Positions 33,497 to 46,105 of a DNA stretch of 64,000 nt are shown in pieces. The position numbers were made by a program, and so were the translations under genes. The notes beneath the pieces are model-generated. The model searched no databases. It worked only from the letters and a program-made list of their open reading frames with translations, and had not been told where the DNA came from. Position 1 is the first letter of the stretch; every line of letters begins with the position of its first letter. Source of the DNA: Lonicera japonica (taxonomy: Eukaryota > Streptophyta > Magnoliopsida > Dipsacales > Caprifoliaceae); the NCBI GenBank assembly GCA_021464415.1, contig CM038463.1:62001-126000 (forward strand), given 5' to 3'.

Positions 33497-36400
33497 AAAT
33501 CCTGTTCTGGAACATAAGAGGCATCAACAATGTTGAGTCTCAGAAAGCCCTAAAAACCACTGTAATAATCACAAACCAGACATGCTGTGTATTGCTGAGC
33601 CCTTTGTTGAATTTCAAAAAGTCCCCCCCCTTCTTCTGGATCTCCATTGGCATGCAACTTTTTGCTGTCAACACTAGACCCAACAAATCTCCTAACCTGT
33701 GGGTTCTCTTCTCCACAAACAGTACTCAACCCACCCTCATATCTTCTGCCAGTCAACACATAACCTTCTCTGTGTGTCACCACAACAAATCCTTTTTGAT
33801 ATCAGCCATCTATGCTCACAATGATCACAGAGTTAGAAGAACCCTTTGGGAAGACCTTACTTGCATAAGGAGAAATCAGCAGGACCCATGGCTGGTGATT
33901 GGAGATTTCAATTGTGTTTTGGGAGCCCATGAAAAAAGAGGTGGAAATCCCCCTCTTGCTGCTTCTTGTTTGGAATTTCAAGCCTTCACTGATACTTGTG
34001 ATTTGGTTCATTTGGATTCTATTGGGCATTTCTACACCTGGTCCAAACATTCCACTTCAAATCTGGACTCTAGGCTGGATAGAGCCTTATGCAGCAATGA
34101 CTAGTTTGAAAACTGGCACACAGTTAATTGCACTACTCTCACCAGGTATGCTTCAGACCACACCCCCCTCCTCCTAAATTCCCATAGAGATCTCATCAGT
34201 GGTCCCAAGCCTTTTAGATTCACATCTGCATGGATGCTTCATCCCTCATTTGAAGAAGTAGTTACAAAAGCTTGGTCTAAAGAGGTGCCTACTTCCTGTC
34301 CTATGATCACCATTCAGTTAAAGCTGAAGCAGCTCAAACAGGACCTAAAAACTTGGAATGCTGAAGTTTTTGGGAATATTCATGATAGAGTCAAAAATGC
34401 TACTGATCAGCTGAAGAAAATTCAACTTCAAATTGACTCTGAAGGTCATTCTCATACTCTTGATCAGATGGAAGCTGATGCCCAGGCTAAACTTATTCAA
34501 GCTAATCATATGCAAGAAAGGTTCTGGAAAGAAAAAGCAAGGGTCAACTGGTTAAAGGATGGGGACAGAAGTACTGCATTCTTCCACAGAATAGCTAGAC
34601 AAAGGTGGTCCACTAATAAGATTACTGCTTTGAAAAGTGCAGGAGCTACTATCCATGATCCCACCCTCCTCAAAAATCACATTGTCAGTCATTTTCATAC
34701 CCTGTACAGCTCCCAAAATCATACTACTGACCATACTTTGGTGTCCCAAGTTATCCCTCAACTGGTCACTAGTGCTGATAATAACATGTTATGTGCCATT
34801 CCTGATGATGATGAGATCAAAAAGGCTGTCTTTAACTTGAATCCCAACTCTGCCCCTGGCCCTGATGGTTTCCCAGGCTCCTTGTTCCAAAAATGTTGGT
34901 CAATTGTAGGTGAATCTGTTTGCAAAGCCATCAAATTCTTCTTCCAAAAATGCTGGATTCTCCCAGGTTTCAACTCCAATTTTGTGACTCTAATCCCTAA
35001 ATGTCCAAATGCTGACTCCATAACCAATTACAGGCCCATTGCCCTTGCCAACTTCATTTTCAAAGTTATCCCCAAACTCCTGAGTGATAGATTGGCCACC
35101 ATAGTCCCCAATATCATTTCCTCTCAACATAATGGGTTCATTAGAGGCAGGCAGATACACAATTCCATTGGTATAACCTCAGAATGTTTCAACATGTTGG
35201 ACAGGAAAAACTTTGGTGGTAATATTGCTATCAAAATCGACATAGCTAAGGCTTTTGACACTCTTGATTGGGAATTTTTGCTAAAGGTTCTAAGTGCTTT
35301 TGGGTTCAGTGCTACCATTACCCAATGGATACATTGCATCCTGCAATCTGCCAAACTCTCTATTCTGGTGAATGGCACCCCTTGTGGCTTCTTCAGTTGT
35401 TCTAGGGGGGTCAGACAGGGAGACCCCTTAAGTCCCATCCTTTTTTGCATGGCAGAAGAGGTGCTGAGCAGATATATTTCCATTCAAGCCAGCAATGGAT
35501 CTCTTAAGTCTATATCAGCTCCCAAAAGTTGTGCTGCTCCCACACACTCACTGTATGCTGATGATGTTATGATCTTCTGTAGAGGAGACAAGAACAACCT
35601 AAAGCTCATTCTCAGAATTTTAAATGAATATGCTATGGCTTCAGGGCAGTTTATAAACTACCAGAAGAGCAAAGTCTATTTTGGCAAGGGAGCAATGCAT
35701 AGAAAGGCAGAAATCACAACTCTTTTGGGCATGGCTGCTGGTAACACTCCCTTTGTTTACCTTGGTGTTCCCATCTTCAAAGGCAAGCCCAAAACAGTTC
35801 ATTTGCAACCTCTAGCTGACAAGGTTAGAATCAAACTGGAGGGATGGAAGGGCAAGGTCCTCTCCTTTGCTGGAAGAGCTGAGCTCATCAAGTCTGTGGC
35901 TATTCCCATGCTCCTTCATTCTTTCATGGTTTATCTGTGGCCAGCAAAAATCATCCAAACAATCAACACATGGTTCAGAAATTTCTTGTGGACAGGTGAC
36001 ATTGCTGGAAAGAAACTAGTCACTGTGGCTTGGCATTTGGTTTGCAATCCCAAGCAACATGGGGGATTGGGCTTGAGAGACATAAGGCAACTGAACAAAG
36101 CTGGGTTATTAAAGCATACATGGGACCTTCTCCACAATGACAGCCAGTGGAGTAACCTTGTAAAGAGCAGGTTTAACATATTGCAAACTAGAGCCTCTAA
36201 CACTTATAAAGTGTCCTCTATTTGGCCTGGATTCAAATCAGCTCTCAGTCACATTGATGATCAAGCATACTGGGTGGTGGGAGATGGTTGCAAAATCAAC
36301 ATTTGGGAGGACCTTTGGCTGCCTTCTTCTCCTATTCTGTGCCCACAGGCCCTGCTAAAACATAGAAGCAAAGTCAGCACTTTTATTGCTGAACATAATT

Positions 36401-37620
36401 GGAAGGTACCTGCTTGGTTCAAACACCAATTTCCTTTCCTGTTAGATGAAATTAACCAAACTACTCTGTCAAAAAGTCCTCAAGAAGATTTTTTGATCTG
36501 GCCTCACTCATCTAAAGGAGAACTCTTATTCAAAGATATCTACACATTTTACTGCAAAAGCATACCAGCTCAGTGGGCTTCCATCATATGGAAAAAGTTC
36601 ATTCCCCCTAGAGTCTCATGTCTTGCCTGGAGAATGTTCCTCAACAAACTCCCAACACAAGATAATTTGCAAAAGAGATGCATGGTCCTAGTCCCTAGAT
36701 GTGAAACATGCAAGAATAATTTGGACAATGTGGACCATGTTTTCATCACATGTCCTTATGCTTCCACCCTTTGGAAATGGTTGTTTGACACTTTCCAAAT
36801 TACCATTTCTGTCCCTCAAAATCTCCCTGATCTATGGAGATTTATTTGCAAAACCAAAATGAGCTCCCAAGTCCACAATCTTTGGATCAGTGGATGTCTC
36901 ATCTCCTTTCATCTAATTTGGGAAGCCAGAAATCAAGCTCTTTTTCACCAAAAAACCACTGTGCTTTCTAGCACTCTCCATCACCTAAAAGGCTGGCTTA
37001 TTGATCTCTCTCCTCTCATGTCTGGTAGCATGAAAAATACTGTGGTGGACCTTTCCATCCTCCATAGATTAGGAGTCAAATGTCAGCTCAGCAAGTCTCC
37101 TAAGATCACTGAAGTTCAATGGGTTCCCCCCCACACACAATGGCTTAAAGTTAATACAGATGGCATGGCCCTTGGATCTCCAGGCAAGGCTGCTATTGGA
37201 GGAATTTTTAGAACCAGCAAGGGGTTCTCTAAAGGTTGCTTTTGTCAAAACATAGGCATTCATAATGCCTTTGTTGCAGAATTAACAGCTTTCATTACTG
37301 CTGTGAAGATAGCTTGGTCCAAAAATTGGAAACAGGTTTGGTTTGAACTGGATGCTCAATCAGTGGTCAACTGCATTCAAAACCCATCTTTCAAACCCCC
37401 TTGGCACTTAATCAATGAATGGGCCAACTGCCTAAACCAACTGCAGCAAATACAGCACCACATCTCTCATGTATATAGAGAGGGTAACCAGGCAGCAGAT
37501 TTTCTTTCTAAAATGGGCCTCAGCCATAAGGATCTTCAATGGTGGAATTCATATCCTCACCAGATTACTCACATTCTGGCCCTGGAATATGCAAACCTTC
37601 CCAGCTATAGGTTCAAGTGA
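33493..37620 (+). pseudogene. LINE ORF2: endonuclease-RT-RNase H, broken (H)
   Basis: The expected ATGA overlap reads GTGA here, so the start codon is GTG (33493). A one-base loss near 33,555 and a one-base gain in a C8 run at about 33,623-33,630 put 20-25 endonuclease codons out of frame. TAG at 34102-34104 replaces TGG. After that 1128 codons are open through the RT (GFIRGRQIHNSIG, YADDVMIFCRG), zf-RVT (RCETCKNNLDNVDHVFITC) and RNase H (NTDG, AEL, ELDA, QAAD) to the stop at 37618-37620. Length is 4128 nt. Confidence 0.9.
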
Positions 37621-38445
37621 GATGTTCTCATGTTCTTGTACCATGCACAACCTTTCAAGCTCTTACACAGCTCTGAGAATCTTTTGTTCCTGCCATATGC
37701 ACAATTGGTCTCTTAATCCTGGAGGACACAGCCATTTCTGCAGAATTCAGATATGCCTGCACTGTCCAAGAATTCAATGTTGGTCCATCAATTATGGGCT
37801 CATATACCAGAATCAGCTGCAACTGCCCAGGAACTGCATCTTGAAGACTCAGATTGATGGTGATAATAAATCTCCAAAGAATAAGGAGATTTTGAGGGAC
37901 AGAAATGGTTCTGTGGAAATTTCAAACCAGCTTTATAGATCTCCCTTTCCTGATTTCATAATCTGCAGAATCCTCAGCTGCAAAATTCTGTTCTGTATTC
38001 TTTCTTGCTCAACCATCCAGTTCTGGTCCTTCAACTTGGAGCAGTTACACAAGGATCTCCTTAATTTATTCACCCATGGGTCTAGCATTTTCTCCAGCAG
38101 CAACCCAGCCTCAAGTGGTATTGCATATTCTCAGAAGATCTGCTGCAGAATCACTGTTCACAGTGCCAATTCTGCAGATATTATGCTTTTTGATGTTGAT
38201 ACCAACTGCACTACCCATTGTAATATTTGCAGTTACCTTGTAACTAGTGGTAGATTTTTGCTAGGATGTTGTACTATTAAATTGGATAGTGGACTTTTGA
38301 TTGTTTCTCTAAGTCCATTAACCAATTTTCTTATTTTCTTTGTTTTTTGGTTTTATAGACCTTGGAGATGGTCTTACTGTATCTCCCACCCTCATTTTAG
38401 TTATTTATGTTATGACTCTCTGGCCTTCTAGGCCTTAGAGGTTTT
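37621..38445 (+). other. Long 3' UTR of element H with three hairpins
   Basis: At about 37,863-37,912 there is an antisense copy of the ORF2 segment near 36,790-36,850 (minus strand resembles the coding of SVPQNL..LWRF), homologous to that in E. A long hairpin pairs 38281-38296 with 38311-38326. Hairpin 1 is GGAGAT (38364-38369) with ATCTCC (38381-38386). The terminal hairpin spans 38416-38440 (CTCT..GGCC with GGCC..AGAG, two mismatches between). Confidence 0.7.
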
Positions 38446-38457
38446 AAAAAAAAAAAA

Positions 38458-38514
38458 CCCTAAACCCTAAACCCTAAACCCTAAAACCCTAAACCCTAAA
38501 CCCTAAACCCTAAA
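38458..38514. repeat. Telomere repeats (8 units) between H and I
   Basis: CCCTAAA with one CCCTAAAA. The last unit runs directly into CAATGAAAATTTC of the I leader with no A-rich filler. Confidence 0.97.
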
Positions 38515-38594
38515 CAATGAAAATTTCTAGAGAGAGAAAGTGCAAAAATTCTCTCCAACCTCTCTCCTCCCACTTTTATTAATTTTTTATTCCT
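38515..38594 (+). promoter_or_regulatory. 5' leader with conserved upstream ORF (I)
   Basis: The upstream ORF is 38517-38582, beginning MKISRERKCKNSLQPLSS and ending TAA 12 bp before ORF1. Its ATG lies 2 bp from the last telomere repeat. Confidence 0.72.
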
Positions 38595-41318
38595 ATGAAT
38601 TTTCCGGCCACATCTATGAGTTTTCCGGCCAACCCTAACCAACCTCCGGCAACTGTCAACCTCCCACCTACCATCACTATGGTACAGTCCTCCAGCCAAC
38701 TCCCCGGGCACTCTGACAGGAACCACGCGCCCCACGCGCCACCTCACGCGCCCTTCCCTGCAACCCACGCGCCTCCTGTCTTTGTCCACGCGCCACCAGA
38801 AGCTCACACCCCTCAGCCTACATTCACCCACACACCTGCAGAAACCAATGAGCCACACACCCCAACAGATCTCTCACAGTTCATGAAGCTACAGCAGAAA
38901 TTAAATGAGCAAAATCAACAACTTCTGCAAATGTTCACAGCAATGGTGAAGAGCAAAAATACCAACCACCAACAACCAACACATACACAGCAACAACAGC
39001 CAACAGGTTTACAGAATAATGCCTCAAGTTCAATCAATAAAGCAATACAAAAAGGGGAAGCTTTAGTTCAAGAGTTCATAAACAATGCTAGAGAAGACAA
39101 TATAGATGCTCAGCTGTTACAAGTTCTGAATCGGCAAAATACAACTTCAAAAAATAAGCTGCAAGCAGCAACAAACATTCACAGCAAGGACCCTCCTTCT
39201 TCAGTACAGCCAAATGAAGAAAATGCAGATTCAGGTGGTATTCTTGCTCAGGTAAACATGGAAAATGGCCAGACAAATTTGGTGTTGCAGGCTTCAAAGG
39301 CAACCTTCAATGGTGGAATTAACCCGGAGGAAGAAGAGAGACTTGGTCTTTTGGCGCCAAAAGGAAATACCACCCTTTTACCCACAGGTTCTAACCCAAT
39401 CCAGGTTGTTAGCCCCAGTACAATCCCCCAGGCCACTGCAAATGACAGCTCTGCTGCTGACAGACTAAAAGCACCTGTCACCACCGAAATTCCCATCAAA
39501 AAACCTTCTTATGCCAGCCTTTTGAAGCCCAAAGCTGCATCTCCCAGCATACCTTTCAGTCAATTACCTGCACCTTACAAAAAAGGAAATTTGATGGCAG
39601 TCAAACTCGATGAAAATGTCTACCAAAAGTCTCTCTTGCAATGCCAAAATAACCTTCATGGCAGGCTCATTTTGAAACGTGGGAAGCTACCAGTCAAAGC
39701 AGTGGACCTGCATTTGATTCTCTCCAATGTCTGGAACACTAAAGAGCAGTGGACTATCACCCCCATTGGCAGGGGATATTACACCATCAGATTTTCAAAT
39801 GTTGAAGACAAGCAAAAAGTTTGGTCTGCAGGACAGGTAAACCTTCCACAAGGCATTTTTAATCTTCTTCAATGGACTCAGGATTTTAAACCCAGCCAAC
39901 AAAAACAGACCAGAGCTCATTTATGGGCAAGATTACATGAGGTCCCTGAAGAATATTTGCACTACCATTTAATTCTCTCCATGGCCAACATCATTGGTTT
40001 CCCAGTCACCATTGACCCCTTCACCTTGAGGAAAGAGTTTGGGCACTATTGTCGTGTAGAAGTAGATGTAGACCTCAGGTCAGAATTACCAACCTCCATT
40101 TTAGTGGAAAGAGAGGGTTATAACTTTGAAGTTGAAGTCTCATATGAAAGAATCCCTGACTTTTGTGCTCACTGCTCTGTTATTGGACATTTGGTAACTG
40201 AATGTAGATCTCTCAAAAAAGTCCAGCAACAGCAAGACCATACCTCCAAACCACCACCCAAACCCACCTCCAAATATAAACATCTCCAACCTCACAGCTC
40301 CTCTGCCAAAACTATTCAACCAACTAACACTCACACCTCCCCTGCCAACCAAAATCAGAGCATGGTAGGTAATGATTTGCCTGCTAATGCACCTCCCAAA
40401 CCTCATATCCCTTCTACCCACACCCCTCCTGTGGAGAACCCCCATCAAAATACACCAAAAGAGCCTAATGTTGTCTTCAATGATCAGCCAGAGCAGTCTG
40501 AGCACTGCAATGACAAGCCCCAACAGTCCCCCAATACTGCAATAAACAACCCCATCCTAATAAGCCCTGACCAGTCCTATGCACAACTCATAGCTGAAGC
40601 TTTTGAGGCTACTGCAACATCTTCATACTCTCAATCCAGCTCCATCCATTCTGCTACTGATACAATTGTCCCAGGCTCATTTGACCAAGAACTAACCCCT
40701 CCAACACCACACAATGACCATCTTCCCATTCACTCACCTCCTACCTCCACCCCAATCCACAACTCCTTCTCCCCACTCACTGGCAAATTCTGGGCAGACA
40801 TGGAAGAAGAGGAACCATTTATAAGCTCTGAAGCTGCTGCAGATGCTATGCTGGCAGCCAAAATTCCCCCTGTCTGCATTCAGTTAATGGAGGATGATAA
40901 CACCTCTGTCTTTGATCAAACCACACCTCATAGACAGGGAAATTTTGCCCCCATCTTGCAGACCACCCCTCATAATTCCACAAGCCAAAAGCATGTCAGA
41001 AATCAGAAGTACAGCAATGCCCAGGTAGCACATAACATCTCTGTCACCATGCCTAATATCTCCAAGGCAAAGCAGAAAAAACAGAGAAATGCAACTAATA
41101 GAAAGGCAAAAGCTACAGCAAGGCTTAACCCATACTCCCATACTCAGTCAAGCCACACTGAAACCTATGAAGACAGACTTTACAATGAAATTATGACCAG
41201 GAAGGCCTCTGTCCACACCTGCTCTCTTGATGCTTCAGACTCTCTGTCTCATGAAAAACCAAACTCTGAAAGTTCTGATAGTTCTTATTGCAGAACCACC
41301 CCCTCTTCCTCCCAATGA
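38595..41318 (+). CDS. LINE ORF1, gag-like RNA-binding protein (I)
   Basis: Intact, 907 residues from the ATG at 38595. Order: Pro/His/Ala-rich N-terminus with five CACGCG-encoded HAP-type units (38,724-38,795); Gln-rich helical stretch (KLQQKLNEQNQQLLQMF, about 97-113); acidic and low-complexity region; DUF4283-type domain at about 300-520 (LDENVYQKSLLQCQNNLHGRL); CCHC knuckle FCAHCSVIGHLVTEC at about 522-536; long Pro/Ser/Thr/His tail ending TYEDRLYNEIMTRK. The stop TGA (41316-41318) overlaps the ORF2 ATG by the ATGA arrangement. Inferred to bind and package element RNA. Confidence 0.92.
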   Translation: MNFPATSMSFPANPNQPPATVNLPPTITMVQSSSQLPGHSDRNHAPHAPPHAPFPATHAPPVFVHAPPEAHTPQPTFTHTPAETNEPHTPTDLSQFMKLQQKLNEQNQQLLQMFTAMVKSKNTNHQQPTHTQQQQPTGLQNNASSSINKAIQKGEALVQEFINNAREDNIDAQLLQVLNRQNTTSKNKLQAATNIHSKDPPSSVQPNEENADSGGILAQVNMENGQTNLVLQASKATFNGGINPEEEERLGLLAPKGNTTLLPTGSNPIQVVSPSTIPQATANDSSAADRLKAPVTTEIPIKKPSYASLLKPKAASPSIPFSQLPAPYKKGNLMAVKLDENVYQKSLLQCQNNLHGRLILKRGKLPVKAVDLHLILSNVWNTKEQWTITPIGRGYYTIRFSNVEDKQKVWSAGQVNLPQGIFNLLQWTQDFKPSQQKQTRAHLWARLHEVPEEYLHYHLILSMANIIGFPVTIDPFTLRKEFGHYCRVEVDVDLRSELPTSILVEREGYNFEVEVSYERIPDFCAHCSVIGHLVTECRSLKKVQQQQDHTSKPPPKPTSKYKHLQPHSSSAKTIQPTNTHTSPANQNQSMVGNDLPANAPPKPHIPSTHTPPVENPHQNTPKEPNVVFNDQPEQSEHCNDKPQQSPNTAINNPILISPDQSYAQLIAEAFEATATSSYSQSSSIHSATDTIVPGSFDQELTPPTPHNDHLPIHSPPTSTPIHNSFSPLTGKFWADMEEEEPFISSEAAADAMLAAKIPPVCIQLMEDDNTSVFDQTTPHRQGNFAPILQTTPHNSTSQKHVRNQKYSNAQVAHNISVTMPNISKAKQKKQRNATNRKAKATARLNPYSHTQSSHTETYEDRLYNEIMTRKASVHTCSLDASDSLSHEKPNSESSDSSYCRTTPSSSQ

Positions 41319-44300
41319 AAATTCTCTATTGGAATATTAGGGGCATTAACAATGAAGAATCCCAAAAGGCCCTTAAAAGGCACTGTTGCAACCACAAACC
41401 AGACATGTTGATCATTTCTGAGCCCTTTGTTGAATTTCATAAAACCCCCTCCTTCTTTTGGATTTCCATTGGAATGCAGTTGGTTGAGGTCAATGATAGA
41501 ACCAATAAACCCCCTAATCTCTGGATTTTCAAAGCCATGCTCTGCCCTCAGCCTACTATAATATCCAATGCCAACCAGCAAATCACCCTTTCTGTGTGCT
41601 ACAATAACAGGCCTTTCATAATCTCAGCCATATATGCCCATAATGACCACAAAATCAGGAGAAACCTATGGGAAGAGCTCACCCGCATCAGAAGCAATCA
41701 GCAAGGTCCCTGGCTTGCCATTGGAGATTTCAACTGTGTTCTAGGAGCACATGAAAAAAGGGGTGGAAATCCCCCCTCTATTGCTTCTTGCATGGAATTT
41801 CAAGCATTCACAGACACTAATGAGTTAATTCACCTCAACACCACTGGACAATTTTTTACCTGGTCCAAACACTCCTCCTCTTGCCTGGACTCAAGACTGG
41901 ACAGAGCTCTATGCAGTTTAGAATGGCTGGATCAATGGAAAACTGTTAGCTGTACTACCCTCCCCAAACACCCTTCAGATCACACTCCCCTCCTGTTCAT
42001 TTCTGATAATGACACTATCAGTGGCCCCAAACCCTTCAGGTTCACCTCTGCTTGGACCTTCCACCACTCTTTTGAGGAACTTGTCTCCAAAAATTGGTCC
42101 AAGAATGTGAATACAAACTGTCCCATGACTACCATCCAGTTGAAACTGAAACAACTTAAAATGGCCTTGAAAAAATGGAATGTTGAAGTTTTTGGTGATG
42201 TCAACTCCAAAGTCCAGAAAGCCACTGAGCAGCTTCATGCAATCCAAATGCAAATTGACACTTTGGGCCATTCACAGGTGTTGGATAAGCTTGAGTCTGA
42301 AGCTCAAACTGAGCTCATACAAGCCAACCAAATGCAGGAAAGATTCTGGAAAGAAAAGGCCAGAATCAATTGGCTCAAAGATGGTGATAGAAGCACAACC
42401 TTCTTTCACAGGATTGCTAAACAAAGGTGGGCTACTAACAAGATCACTAGCCTTAATCATGAAGGTAGCCTCATTCAGGACCCTATCACTCTCAAAGACC
42501 ACATTGTCAACCATTTCCAGAATTTATACAATTCCAAAAATCAAATTATAGATCATTCTTTGGTTGAACAAGTTATTCCTAATATGGTCTCTAATGCTGA
42601 TAATGATATGCTGTGCTCTATCCCAAATGAAGAGGAAATTAAACAAGCAACTTTTTCTTTGAGCCCAAACTCTGCCCCTGGACCTGATGGATTCCCAGGA
42701 TCTTTTTTTCAAAGATGCTGGCATATAGTAGGGGATGATGTTTGCAGAGCTATTAAGTTCTTCTTCCAGAACTGCTGGATTCTCCCTGGCCTCAATTCCA
42801 ATTTTCTGACCCTCATCCCAAAATGCACCAATGCAGACACCATCTCCAAATACAGGCCCATAGCTCTTGCAAATTTCATTTTTAAAATCATTCCCAAGTT
42901 ACTCAGTGACAAAATTGCTTCCATTGCCCCCAAAGTGATCTCTGCCCAACAAAATGGTTTTATCAAAGGCAGAAATATACACAGCTCCATTGGTGTTACT
43001 TCAGAGTGTTTCAACATGCTGGACAGAAAAAATTTTGGGGGTAACATTGCCATCAAAATAGATATTGCAAAAGCTTTTGACACTCTTGATTGGGGTTTCT
43101 TGGTCCTAGTTCTCAGAGCTTTTGCATTCAGTGCAGTGTTTATAAATTGGGTGCAATGTATTCTCAACTCAGCTAAACTCTCAGTTTTGGTCAATGGCAC
43201 TCCCTGTGGTTATTTCAGCTGCTCTAGAAGGGTTAGACAGGGGGACCCTTTAAGCCCCATCCTTTTCTGCCTAGCTGAGGAAGTTCTAAGTAGATTAATC
43301 CTCAAACATACCAGCAATGGCACTCTCAAACCCATATCCTCTCCAAAAGGGTGCATAGCTCTTACACACTCCCTTTATGCAGATGATGTGATGTTGTTTT
43401 GTAGGGGAGACAAAGCCACTTTGAAAACCATTCTCAGCATTCTAAATGTCTATGCTAAAGCTTCGGGGCAATATATCAACTACCAAAAGAGTAGAATCTA
43501 TCTTGGTAAAGGGGCTTTGCACAGACAAAATGAGATCTCTCATCTCATGGGCATGACAGTGGGCAGTCTCCCTTTTGTATACTTGGGAGTTCCTATCTTT
43601 AAAGGCAAACCTAAAGCTATCCACCTTCAGCCCATTGCAGACAAAGTGAGAGTCAAACTTGAAGGCTGGAAAGGAAAAGTCCTTTCATTTTCTGGCAGAG
43701 CTGAGCTCATCAAATCAGTTGCAATCCCAATGCTAATACACTCCTTTATGGTGTATCTCTGGCCTGCTAGACTCATTCAAACTGTGTCCTCTTGGCTAAG
43801 AAACTTCCTATGGACAGGAGACATAACAAGCAGAAAATTGGTAACCATAGCATGGCACTCAGTTTGCACCCCCAAATCTCATGGAGGGTTGGGTATTAGA
43901 GATCTAAAGCAAGTCAATAGAGCTGGTATCCTCAAGCATACTTGGGAAATTCTACACAACAACAATCAGTGGAGCAACATGGTTAAGAAAAGATACAACA
44001 TCCAGCAAACTAGAGCTCACTCCTCTTACTAGATCTCTTCCATCTGGCCTGGATTCAAATTGGCTCTTCTTGATATTGATGCTCAGGCTTATTGGGTGGT
44101 TGGAAATGGTCATAGCATAAACATCTGGGCAGACACTTGGCTCCCATCCTCTCCAATTAAATGCCCTCCTGCCCTCCTCAAAAAGACAAGCAGCTTAAAG
44201 AGCTTCATCTCTGACCAAAAATGGAAGATCCCAGCTTGGTTCACACACCAATTCCCATTCCTAGAAGAGGAAATAGGTCACATAACCCTCCCACATAGAA

Positions 44301-45442
44301 CACAGGAAGATCAATTAATCTGGCCTATATCTCCTAAAGGAAACCTCACTTTCAAGGATGCATACTCCTATTACTGCAACAGTAAGCCCTCACAATGGTC
44401 CTCTCACATTTGGAAAAGTTTCCTACCCCCTAGAGTGTCCTGCCTTGCTTGGAAGCTGATGCAGAACAGACTCCCAACACAAGATAACCTCCAAAAAAGA
44501 GGTATGATCATGGTTTCTAGGTGTGAGTTATGCAAAGCTAGCTTGGAGAATGAGGAGCATGTCTTTCTCAATTGTCCCTTTGCTCACACTCTGTGGAAAT
44601 GGCTAGTTGACACTTTCTTTATAACCATTTCTGTCCCTCAAAATCTCCCGGAATTTTGGAGATTTATATTCACAGTCAAGCTAAGCCCCCAAATCAGAAA
44701 TTTGTGGGTAAGTGGTTGTCTTTTGGCCCTTCACATGATATGGGAAGCTAGAAACAATACCATTTTCCATCAACGAAAAACTGTGATATCTTCTACCCTA
44801 CACCACCTCAGAAGTTGGCTGATAGAGATGTCCCCTCTTATGAATGGTTGCATGAAAAACAACATAATGGATTTCACCATCATTCATAAACTAGGAGTGC
44901 AAGGTAAATACAAACCATCTCCCAAAATTGTTGAGGTCATCTGGACCCCTCCTCACCTTAATTGGGTCAAAGTGAACACAGATGGAATGGCTTTAGGATG
45001 CCCAGGCATAGCAGCTATTGGAGGAATATACAGAACTAGCAGGGGTTTTTCTAAAGGATGCTTTTGCAAGAACATTGGCATTCAAAATGCATTCTTTGCT
45101 GAGCTATCAGCTTTTATAACTGCTGTGAACCTAGCCTGGCAAAACAGATGGTTACAGGTATGGTTTGAGATGGATTCTAAGGCAGTGGTGGATTGCATTC
45201 ACATGAAAGACTTTCATCCCCCATGGCAGTTAATTACCAGCTGGGCTAACTGTCAAAACCAACTGAAGCACATGCAATATCATGTTTCTCATGTATACAG
45301 AGAGGGCAATCAAGCAGCAGACATCCTATCTAAAATGGGGCTAAGATACATGGAGCTCAAATGGTGGAACACATACCCTATGCAACTAAACAACAGCCTT
45401 GCTCACGATTATGCCAATTGCCCGAATTACAGATTTAAGTGA
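41315..45442 (+). pseudogene. LINE ORF2: endonuclease-RT-RNase H, one stop codon (I)
   Basis: 1375 codons from the ATG at 41315. Endonuclease: WNIRG at residues 6-10, SEPF near 36, GDFN near 136, SDH near 221, so APE-type catalytic residues are present. RT: PNSAPGPDGFPGSFF, NGFIKGRNIHSSIG, SRRVRQGDPLSP (sisters have SRGVRQGDPLSP, so one change here), YADD near 688. zf-RVT: CELCK...EHVFLNC near 1070-1093. RNase H from about 1215: D (NTDG), E (AEL), D (EMDS), D (QAAD near 1333). One TAG at 44030-44032 replaces CAG in HSSY*ISS; it would remove zf-RVT and RNase H but leave endonuclease and RT. The protein should nick or use a DNA 3' end and copy the RNA. Confidence 0.93.
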
Positions 45443-45975
45443 TTGGAGAGATTCTTGGTTGCTGCTCAGAATTATGCTAGCTATGCTCTTTCAAGCATTT
45501 CATCAAACATGTGGTATGCACAAGTTAAAGGCTAGCCTTATCATCATCACACTGCAGTCCTTCTACAGGCATTCAGAGAAAAGAAAAACAGCACAGCAAA
45601 TCATTCTTACCTGCCCGCGGGATGCTCCACAGAAAACTCCTCTCCTGCAACCCCCATGCGGAGCCTGGCAAACTTATCTCTTCGTCCCTCCAAAAGCCTC
45701 TTCGGTTGCTAGTCATACCCGGCACTGGTTCCTTCTCGCTAACAATACGGGCCAGCCAACAAGTCTGCAGTTTAAGCATCACAAGTTTTTATATCTAGGA
45801 GATATGGATAAATTGTTTAGAGTACTTATGTTGTATAGCACAAGTCCTGCAAGCAATTTATGTAATTTTCTTTTTTGTTCTTTTGGTCATTGGGGAAGGC
45901 CTCCTTGTTTCCCCCTCAATTGTAATATTTTTTGTTTTTAATGTTATGTATCTAGCCATCTTTGGCTAGTTTTCC
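45443..45975 (+). other. 3' UTR of element I
   Basis: Non-coding. Hairpin 1 is GGGGAA (45892-45897) with TTCCCC (45909-45914). The terminal hairpin is CTAGCC (45952-45957) with GGCTAG (45964-45969). Confidence 0.75.
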
Positions 45976-45997
45976 AAAAAAAAAAAAAAAAAAAAAA

Positions 45998-46105
45998 CCC
46001 TAAACCCTAAACCCTAAACCCTAAACCCTAAACCCTAAAACCCTAAACCCTAAACCCTAAACCCTAAAACCCTAAAACCCTAAACCCTAAACCCTAAACC
46101 CTAAA
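45998..46105. repeat. Telomere repeats (about 15 units) between I and J
   Basis: CCCTAAA units with a few CCCTAAAA variants. Confidence 0.97.

Larger units (their letters stand above)
30592..38457 (+). mobile_element. Full-length LINE element H
   Basis: Leader, intact ORF1, nearly complete ORF2, long 3' UTR and poly(A) at 38446-38457. Closest to E in ORF1, ORF2 and 3' UTR layout. Its start AACCCCCAAGG is shared with B. Confidence 0.92.
38515..45997 (+). mobile_element. Full-length LINE element I (least damaged copy)
   Basis: Complete structure with only one disabling change found, a stop codon in ORF2. Poly(A) is 45976-45997 (22 A). Element B is a close, internally deleted relative. Confidence 0.93.

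Noticed and set aside
37469..38431. 320-codon ORF in the 3' UTR of H
   Set aside because: It overlaps the end of ORF2 and the structured 3' UTR; no similarity to E's UTR frame is kept.
40140..40523. Minus-strand ORFs opposite ORF1/ORF2 such as this one
   Set aside because: They are shadows of the coding strand, repeated in every homologous copy without domain support.
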